Positions 58,633 through 64,000 of a DNA stretch of 64,000 nucleotides are shown here, piece by piece. Numbering within the stretch: position 1 is the first letter of the stretch; each line of letters opens with the position of its first letter. The notes under the pieces were generated by a model. It was not told where the DNA came from. It saw only the letters and a program-made list of their open reading frames with translations, and ran no database searches. The translations under genes were made by a program, and so were the position numbers. Source of the stretch: Streptomonospora nanhaiensis (lineage in GTDB: Bacteria; Actinomycetota; Actinomycetes; Streptosporangiales; Streptosporangiaceae); contig NZ_JACCFO010000001.1 of the NCBI RefSeq assembly GCF_013410565.1, positions 2,108,001 to 2,172,000 of the forward strand, given 5' to 3'.

Positions 58633-61600
58633 CTAGCCGCGCGGCTTCCCGGCGACGTCGGCCTCGGCCGACTCGGAGTCGTCGGCGGCGGAGCCGGACT
58701 CCGTGCCGGCGCGCCGGCGCCGCTCCTCCTCGACGGCCGCGTCGCGCTTGGCCTGGCGCCGCTGGGCGCGGCGCTCCTTGCGGCCCTCGGCCATGGTGTA
58801 GAGCACCGGCACCAGGACCAGGGTCAGCAGCGTCGAGGTGACCAGGCCGCCGATGACCACGATCGCCAGCGGCTGGGAGATGAACGCGCCGCCGCCGGTG
58901 ATCCCCAGCGCCATCGGGGTGAGGGCGAAGATGGTGGCCAGCGCGGTCATCAGGATGGGCCGCAGCCGGTGCCGGGACCCCTCCACGACCGCCTCGCGCA
59001 GCTCCATGCCCTCCGACCGGTACTGGTTGACCAGGTCGATCAGCACGATGGCGTTGGTGACGACCACGCCGATCAGCATCAGCATGCCGATCATCGCGGC
59101 CAGGCCCATGGGCTGGCCGGTGGCCAGCAGCAGGCCGATCGAGCCGGTGGCCGCGAACGGGATCGAGACCAGCAGGATGAGCGGCTGCATCAGGCTCTTG
59201 AAGGTCGCCACCATGATCAGGTAGACGATCGCGACCGCGGCGATCATGGCGATCCCCAGCTGGGCGAACGCCTCGGTCTGGTCGCTGCTGACGCCGCCGA
59301 TCTCGGCGGTGGCGCCCTCGGGCAGGTCCAGCTCGTCCAGCGCCTGGGTCAGCTCGGTCGTGACGGCGCCGAGGTCCTCGGCCGTCGGCGTGGCCGAGAC
59401 GGTGGCGCTGCGCACGCCGTCGGAGCGGTTGAGCTGGGGCGCCTGCATGACCTCCTCGACGTCGGCCACGGCGCCGAGCCGGACCTCGTCGCCGGTGGGC
59501 GTGGCGATGCGCAGGTCCTCGAGGTCGCCGACCGTGGCGGGCCGCTCGGTGTCGCGCACCACCAGGTCGCGCTGGGCGCCGTCGATGACGGCGGTGCCCA
59601 CCTCGGCGCCCTGGAACGCCTGGGAGACCGCCTGGCCGATCGCGGCCTCGGTCAGGCCCTCGTCGGCGGCGTCCTCGGCGTTGACGTTGACCTCCAGCGC
59701 GGGCTGGGCGGCGGCGATGCTGTTCTCGACGTCGGCGGCGCCGGGGATGTCGCGGACGGCGTCCTCGACCATGCCGGCGGCGTCGACCAGGGTGTCCTGG
59801 TCCTCGGCGCGGACCTCGACCTGCAGCGTGGAGCCGCCCATGCCGGCGGAGGCCAGCCGCAGCTCGGAGTCGGTGTCGACGTCCTCAAGGGCGTCGCGCA
59901 GCCGCTCCTCGATCGCGGCCTGGTCCTCCTCGGGGTCGGAGGTGACGGTGTAGGTCACCGTGTCGGCTCCGCCGCCGCCCATCAGCATGGCCTCGGGGCC
60001 GCCCCCGCCCACGGAGGTCTGGTAGGACTCCACCCAGGACAGGCCCTCAAGGGTGTCCTCGACCTTCGCGGCCTCCTGGTCGGCCTCCTCAAGGGAGGTG
60101 CCGACGGGAAGCTCCTGGGTCACCTGGTAGGTGTTCTGCCCCTGGTTGCCCAGGAAGTTGGTCTGCAGGTTGGCCGCCGCGGCGAAGGTGCCGATGAGCA
60201 GGACCACCGAGGCCGCCAGCGTGATGATGCGGTGGCGGGTGGTCCACCGGATCACCGGCAGGTACATGCGCTGCAGCGGGGTGCGCAGCTCGCGCTGGTA
60301 CTCCTCGGCCTTGACCCGCTCCAGCTCCTCGGGCGGGACCACGCGCGGGCGCATGAACCAGTAGGCCAGCACCGGGATGATGGTCAGCGCCACCAGCAGG
60401 GACGCGGCCAGCGCCAGGCTCACGGTCACGGCGAAGGGCCGGAACAGCTCGCCCACCTGGCCGCCGACGAACCCGATCGGCAGGAACACCGCCATGGTGG
60501 TCAGGGTGGCCGCGGTGATGGCCACGCCGACCTCGCGCACACCGGTGAGCACGGCGTGGAACTTGTCCTCGCCGTAGGACATGTGCCGCTTGATGTTCTC
60601 CAGCACCACGATCGAGTCGTCGACCACGCGGCCCACCGCGATGGTCAGCGCGCCCAGGGTGAGGAGGTTGAGGGAGTAGCCGAACGCCTGCACGCCGATC
60701 ATCGCCACGAGCAGCGAGACCGGGATGGACACCGCGGTGACCAGGGTCGAGCGGATCGAGACCAGGAACACCAGGATGATGACGATCGCGAAGGCCAGGC
60801 CCAGCGCGCCCTCCTCGGCCATGGCCACGATGGAGTCGTTGATGAACGGCGCCTGGTCGAACACCACGGTGATCTCGGCGTCGTCGCCGAGCATGGGCTC
60901 CAGGTCGTCCAGGGCCGCCTGGACCTGCTCGGAGATCTCGACGGTGTTGCCGTCGGGGGTCTTGGTGACCATGACGCCGAGGCTGGGGTCGCCGTCGGTG
61001 CGGGTGATGCTGGACTGCTCGTCCATGCGCAGCTCGACGTCGGCGATCTCGCTGAGGCGCACGGGTTCGGGGGCCGCGGCCGCCGCGCCCGGCATGGCCG
61101 CGCCCGCGGCGCCGGCTCCCGCCGCGGCGCCGGCACCGCCCGCGCCGGCCTGCCCGCCGGGCGTGACGAGGATGTCGCGGACGTCCTCGACCGACTCGAA
61201 CTGGTCGCCGGTGGTGACGGTCAGGGTGCGGCCGTCCTCGGTGATGTCGCCGCCGGGGGTGAGCGCCCCGCTGGCCTGGACGGCGCCGGTGATGTCGTTG
61301 GCGGTGAGCCCGCGGTCCTCCAGCTCGTCGTCGTCGGGCGTGATGACGACGGAGGACTCCCGCACACCGGTGACCGTGGCGGCGCGCACGCCGTCGATGG
61401 ACTCCAGTTCGGGGACGACCTGTTCTTCCAGCGGCTCGGCCAGGGCCTGCTCGTCGCCGTCGCCGGCGCCGGCGGCCAGCATGACGACGGGGATGTCGTC
61501 GGTGCCGAAGGCCGTCACGGAGGGGTCGACGTCCTCGGGCAGCAGGCCCTCGGCCTGGTCGACGGCCTGCTGGACGTCGCGCACGACGTCGTCGCTGCTG

Positions 61601-61899
61601 TCGCCGTAGTCGAACTCCGCGGTCACCTGCACCGATCCGGTGCTGGAGGTGGAGGTGTAGCTGACGACGCCGGGGACGCTCTGGACGGCCTGCTCCAGCG
61701 GCTCGGCCAGTTCGGTCTCGACGACCTCGGGAGAGGCGCCCTGGTACTGGGCGCTGACCATGACCATCGGGACGTCGAGCGTGGGCATCAGCTCGCGCTC
61801 GGTGTTGACGGTGGCCAGTGTGCCGAAGACCGCCGCGGCCAGGGTGATGAGCAGGATCAGGGCGCGGTTGCCCAGGGAGAGCTGTGCGAGCCGGTTCAC
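58633..61899 (-). CDS. RND-family efflux transporter (HAE1/AcrB fold)
   Basis: 1,088 residues in two homologous halves with about 12 membrane helices. It shows the first helix (NRALILLITLAAAVFGTLAT), the porter start (LDVPMVMVSAQYQGASPEVV, ETELAEPLEQAVQSVPGV), the proton-relay Asp pair in VGRVVDDSIVVLENIKRH (TM4), and second-half FAATGSIGLLLATGQPMGLA and GVVVTNAIVLIDLVNQYR. An Ala/Gly-rich insert (about 255-280) sits in the first porter domain. The C-terminus is Arg/Glu-rich. No membrane-fusion or outer-membrane partner is present, as in SwrC-like Gram-positive members. Substrate unknown (drugs, lipids or surfactants). The ribosome site at the GTG is weak. Confidence 0.9.
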   Translation of the reverse strand: MNRLAQLSLGNRALILLITLAAAVFGTLATVNTERELMPTLDVPMVMVSAQYQGASPEVVETELAEPLEQAVQSVPGVVSYTSTSSTGSVQVTAEFDYGDSSDDVVRDVQQAVDQAEGLLPEDVDPSVTAFGTDDIPVVMLAAGAGDGDEQALAEPLEEQVVPELESIDGVRAATVTGVRESSVVITPDDDELEDRGLTANDITGAVQASGALTPGGDITEDGRTLTVTTGDQFESVEDVRDILVTPGGQAGAGGAGAAAGAGAAGAAMPGAAAAAPEPVRLSEIADVELRMDEQSSITRTDGDPSLGVMVTKTPDGNTVEISEQVQAALDDLEPMLGDDAEITVVFDQAPFINDSIVAMAEEGALGLAFAIVIILVFLVSIRSTLVTAVSIPVSLLVAMIGVQAFGYSLNLLTLGALTIAVGRVVDDSIVVLENIKRHMSYGEDKFHAVLTGVREVGVAITAATLTTMAVFLPIGFVGGQVGELFRPFAVTVSLALAASLLVALTIIPVLAYWFMRPRVVPPEELERVKAEEYQRELRTPLQRMYLPVIRWTTRHRIITLAASVVLLIGTFAAAANLQTNFLGNQGQNTYQVTQELPVGTSLEEADQEAAKVEDTLEGLSWVESYQTSVGGGGPEAMLMGGGGADTVTYTVTSDPEEDQAAIEERLRDALEDVDTDSELRLASAGMGGSTLQVEVRAEDQDTLVDAAGMVEDAVRDIPGAADVENSIAAAQPALEVNVNAEDAADEGLTEAAIGQAVSQAFQGAEVGTAVIDGAQRDLVVRDTERPATVGDLEDLRIATPTGDEVRLGAVADVEEVMQAPQLNRSDGVRSATVSATPTAEDLGAVTTELTQALDELDLPEGATAEIGGVSSDQTEAFAQLGIAMIAAVAIVYLIMVATFKSLMQPLILLVSIPFAATGSIGLLLATGQPMGLAAMIGMLMLIGVVVTNAIVLIDLVNQYRSEGMELREAVVEGSRHRLRPILMTALATIFALTPMALGITGGGAFISQPLAIVVIGGLVTSTLLTLVLVPVLYTMAEGRKERRAQRRQAKRDAAVEEERRRRAGTESGSAADDSESAEADVAGKPRG

Positions 61900-62426
61900 C
61901 GCGCCCCCCTACGCCGCGTGCCCGCTGGGAAGGGGCCGAAGGGGACGCCAAGAACGGACTTGGCAGTGTGGGACATGAGAGTCGTTACTCCTCGGAAGGG
62001 ATTCTCGCGCTGCGAACGGCACCGCTGCGACGAGCGGTAGAACGATGGACACCCACACGGCTGTCTCGAAACGGGGATCCGAGTGGGGTACTGCCGGGCA
62101 CGCGTCAACAACGATACTTCGCGATATGCCGGGAATTCACCGTGATCGGGCCGACATCAGGCAGGTGTCAGGGGCCTGTCAGGGGGATATCAGGGGTACC
62201 CCCGGCCGCTGAGCGGCGCCGACGGCGGGCGCGGGCGCCGGGGCGGCCGCGGCTCGCGCCGGGCGGCCCGCGGCGGACCGCATTCGGCCGGCCGCGGCGG
62301 GAACTTCCGGCCCGGCGGCACAGGGCGCGTCAGGCCCGCGGGGAGGCCCGCCCCCGGCCCCAAAGGAGGCCCCGCGGGAGAGCCGGCACCGGTCGCGCGG
62401 CGCCGGGCGCGCCGCGCGGGCCCGGC
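61900..62426. promoter_or_regulatory. Upstream region of the RND transporter gene
   Basis: 527 bp without a gene. It contains the phased TCAGG array listed separately. GATACTTCGCGATATGCC (62113-62130) is the most AT-rich part and offers -10-like words for either strand. Confidence 0.4.
62157..62194. promoter_or_regulatory. Four TCAGG repeats at exact 11-bp spacing
   Basis: TCAGG occurs at 62157, 62168, 62179 and 62190, each copy one helical turn from the next and three followed by GG. This geometry is that of tandem sites for a dimer-forming response regulator of the OmpR class. It lies about 260 bp upstream of the RND gene and 230 bp past the stop of the ArsR gene. Confidence 0.6.
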
Positions 62427-62765
62427 TCAGCCGGCGGCCACCGGGGTGGTCTCGCCGGGCGGCAGGTGCTCCTGGGCCACGCCCCACACCACGCGCAGCA
62501 GGTCCTCCAAAGCGTGCACCAGCGCGGCGTCGACGAGTTGGTAGCTGACCTGCCGGCCGCGCGCGGTGGTGGCGACCAGGCCGCACTCCCGCAGGCACGC
62601 CAGGTGGTTGGAGACGTTCTGCCGGGTAAGACCCAACTGCTCGGCCAGGTGCGCCGGGTAGTCGGGGCCCTCCAGCAGGGCCAGCAGGAGCCGGCAGCGG
62701 GTGGGGTCGGCCAGTGCCCGGCCCAGGCGCTGGATCGCGGCGAGGCGCTGCTCGGAAGTCAACAT
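62427..62765 (-). CDS. ArsR/SmtB-family metal-responsive repressor
   Basis: 112 residues: a winged helix-turn-helix (ALADPTRCRLLLALLEGPDY, LAEQLGLTRQNVSNHLACLR, ECGLVATTARGRQVSYQLVD; about 18-85) with a C-terminal helix. DPTRCRL places a Cys at the alpha-3 region, and CLREC adds two more near the recognition helix, forming a possible thiol metal site, similar to cadmium- or lead-sensing CmtR. It is divergent from a CDF metal exporter. TAAAAT ends eight bases before the ATG and no ribosome site exists, so the message is probably leaderless. Confidence 0.87.
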   Translation of the reverse strand: MLTSEQRLAAIQRLGRALADPTRCRLLLALLEGPDYPAHLAEQLGLTRQNVSNHLACLRECGLVATTARGRQVSYQLVDAALVHALEDLLRVVWGVAQEHLPPGETTPVAAG

Positions 62766-62776
62766 GAAAACCATTT

Positions 62777-62817
62777 TACAGCGTTTGCTGTATAGACAGT
62801 CCAGGCTGTATAAACAG
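62777..62817. promoter_or_regulatory. Operator cluster of the ArsR regulator
   Basis: TACAGC-GTTT-GCTGTA (62777-62792) overlaps CTGTATAGACAG (62788-62799), and a second CTGTATAAACAG lies at 62806-62817. Each 12-mer is itself an inverted repeat (CTGT-N4-ACAG), 18 bp apart. The cluster sits in the 103-bp gap between the repressor and exporter genes and overlaps the repressor's own -10 region. Confidence 0.75.
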
Positions 62818-62868
62818 TGGCGACTGAACAGTAGGCACTCGGGCGCCGCCCGCGCGAGGAGGATCCGC

Positions 62869-63780
62869 ATGGGCCACGGACACGGCCACGGCCACGCCAC
62901 GGCCGCCGCCGCCAACCGCTGGCGGCTGGCCGCCGCACTGGCGCTGATGCTGGGGGTGGCGGTGGTGCAGGTCGCCGGCGCCGCCACCTCGGGCAGCCTG
63001 GCGCTGCTGGCCGACGCCGGGCACACCGTCGCCGACTCCTTCGGCGTGGTGCTGGCCCTGGTGGCGGTGTGGGTCGCCGCACGGCCGCCCAGCGCCGACC
63101 GCACGTTCGGCCTCCAGCGCGCCGAGGTGCTGGCCGCCGCCCTCAACGCCCTCACCCTCTTCGCCCTGTGCGGGTTCGTCGCCGTCGAGGCCGTGCGGCG
63201 GCTGCTGGACCCCCAGCCGGTCGCCGGCCCCTGGGTGGCGGCCGTGGCCGCGGTGGGACTGGCCGCCAACGTGGTCGCGCTGCTGGTGCTGCGCGGCGGC
63301 CAGCGCGACAGCCTCAACGTCCGCGGCGCCTACCTGGAGGTCATGGGCGACGCCCTGGCCTCGGTGGGCGTGCTGGTGGGCGGCGGGCTGATCTGGCTCA
63401 CCGGCTGGGAGCGGGTCGACTCCCTGGTCTCCCTGGCCGTCTCCGCCTTCATCGTGCCGCGCGCCTGGAGCCTGCTGCGCGAGGCCGTGCACGTCCTGCT
63501 GGAGGCCACGCCGCGCAACGTCGACCTCGACGAGGTCCGCGCCCACCTGATGCGCCAGCCCGGCGTGCTGGACGTCCACGACCTGCACGCCTGGACCATC
63601 ACCTCGGGCACCCCGGTGATGTCGGCGCACGTGGTGGTCGAGGACGGCCGCCTGGCCGACGCCGGGCGCGTGCTGGACGACCTGCACGCGTGTCTGTCCG
63701 GGCACTTCGACGTCGAGCACTCCACACTGCAACTGGAGCCCGCCGGCCACGTCGAGCACGAGGGCCCCTGCCACGCCTGA
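62869..63780 (+). CDS. Cation diffusion facilitator (CzcD-like metal exporter)
   Basis: 303 residues: His-rich N-terminus MGHGHGHGHA, six membrane helices and a C-terminal cytoplasmic ferredoxin-like domain (LMRQPGVLDVHDLHAWTITS, MSAHVVVEDGRL). The transport site has His and Asp in LLADAGHTVADSFG (TM2) and Asp in YLEVMGDALASVGV (TM5), where Glu replaces the His usual in zinc CzcD. It exports zinc, cadmium or a similar divalent metal in exchange for protons. GAGGAGG before the ATG is strong. Control by the divergent ArsR protein is likely. Confidence 0.9.
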   Translation: MGHGHGHGHATAAAANRWRLAAALALMLGVAVVQVAGAATSGSLALLADAGHTVADSFGVVLALVAVWVAARPPSADRTFGLQRAEVLAAALNALTLFALCGFVAVEAVRRLLDPQPVAGPWVAAVAAVGLAANVVALLVLRGGQRDSLNVRGAYLEVMGDALASVGVLVGGGLIWLTGWERVDSLVSLAVSAFIVPRAWSLLREAVHVLLEATPRNVDLDEVRAHLMRQPGVLDVHDLHAWTITSGTPVMSAHVVVEDGRLADAGRVLDDLHACLSGHFDVEHSTLQLEPAGHVEHEGPCHA

Positions 63781-63785
63781 GCCGC

Positions 63786-63817
63786 CCCCGCCGGGCGCGC
63801 CGCACCGCCCGGCGGGG
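63786..63817 (+). terminator. Terminator of the CDF gene
   Basis: Perfect 12-bp stem CCCCGCCGGGCG / CGCCCGGCGGGG with an 8-base loop, five bases after the stop codon. Confidence 0.7.
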
Positions 63818-63828
63818 TATCGTCATCG

Positions 63829-63879
63829 GACCCCAACGGTGCGGACAGGTCGTGACCTGGACAAAGCACCGAAGGGGTC
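63829..63879. other. Long interrupted hairpin, possible structured RNA
   Basis: GACCCC-AA-CGGTGC-GGA-CAGGTC-GT-GACCTG-GACAAA-GCACCG-AA-GGGGTC folds into three 6-bp helices. They are separated by a symmetric AA/AA internal loop and a GGA/GACAAA loop and capped by two bases, or by a larger loop if the inner pairs open. It starts 12 bases after the CDF terminator and could be a leader element of a gene to the right of the window, on either strand. The remaining 120 bases to the window end show no clear gene. Confidence 0.45.
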
Positions 63880-64000
63880 GGCAACGTCGCCGCCCGGCCG
63901 GGGCGGGCGCCTGCGCGCCCCCGCCGGCCGCCCGGCACGCCCTCGGGCGCGCCGGGCGCGGGCCGCGGCGGAGCCGGTGCGTCACGACGTCGACCAGCTT

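Noticed and set aside
58627-62040. A plus-strand open frame of over 1,100 codons opposite the RND gene
   Set aside because: Low-complexity His/Gly/Asp/Arg shadow of the RND transporter; no ribosome site, motif or start.

Overview
The window is very GC-rich DNA from an actinomycete, probably a filamentous one. Pointers are a subtilisin-inhibitor-like (SSI) protein, a DasR-type operator, a DUF2510 protein, a 6C-type small RNA, a Gram-positive Tad (Flp) pilus locus, Tat export and several probable leaderless genes. Nocardiopsaceae or a related family is my guess; no rRNA or diagnostic marker is present to prove it. There is no prophage, CRISPR array or rRNA. One insertion element and one tRNA (His) are present.

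Layout. 1-4.8 kb: the tail of an asparagine-synthase-like gene, a family-20 hexosaminidase with a DasR site, a secreted glycerophosphodiesterase and a secreted Pro/Glu-rich protein. 4.8-12.0 kb: an aromatic catabolic operon on the minus strand (MBL-fold protein, flavin monooxygenase, homogentisate dioxygenase, an orphan protein, fumarylacetoacetase) with a divergent IclR regulator. 12.1-12.3 kb: a C-rich small RNA of the 6C type with its own promoter and terminator. 12.4-18.4 kb: NlpC/P60 hydrolase, Pol I-like polymerase, 2-hydroxyacid dehydrogenase, SpoU methyltransferase and an SSI-like inhibitor. 18.7-25.1 kb: two paralogous binding-protein/von Willebrand A proteins, a degenerate amidase-like protein and a DUF2510 protein with phosphosite-like repeats. 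25.2-27.2 kb: oligoribonuclease, tRNA-His, and a TetR regulator divergent from a SnoaL-like protein, with two operator copies.

27.5-43.7 kb is the centrepiece, a plus-strand Tad pilus locus. Two paralogous zinc-ribbon proteins come first, then CpaB, a CpaE-TadE fusion, TadE, CpaF, TadB, TadC and a Flp pilin. The distal part is unusual. It holds a TadG-like protein, an OmpA-domain lipoprotein, a secreted paralogue of that lipoprotein's N-terminal domain, an NlpC/P60 hydrolase with a pilin-type N-terminus, a lipoprotein, and a 550-residue protein that also has a pilin-type N-terminus. G+C drops clearly in the middle of this part. The inference is that the pilus export machinery also handles a wall hydrolase and a large ectodomain.

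44-47 kb: two paralogous membrane proteins flank an IS5-family element that carries an ankyrin-repeat passenger gene between its inverted repeats. 47.4-53.3 kb: a complete Dpp/Opp-type peptide ABC importer with its two ATPases fused. 53.7-64 kb: a YghZ-type aldo-keto reductase, PhoX with a candidate PHO box, an RsbW-like ATPase, a 48-residue protein, a large RND exporter preceded by four TCAGG repeats at exact 11-bp spacing, a divergent ArsR regulator and CDF metal exporter sharing operators, and a structured hairpin near the window end.
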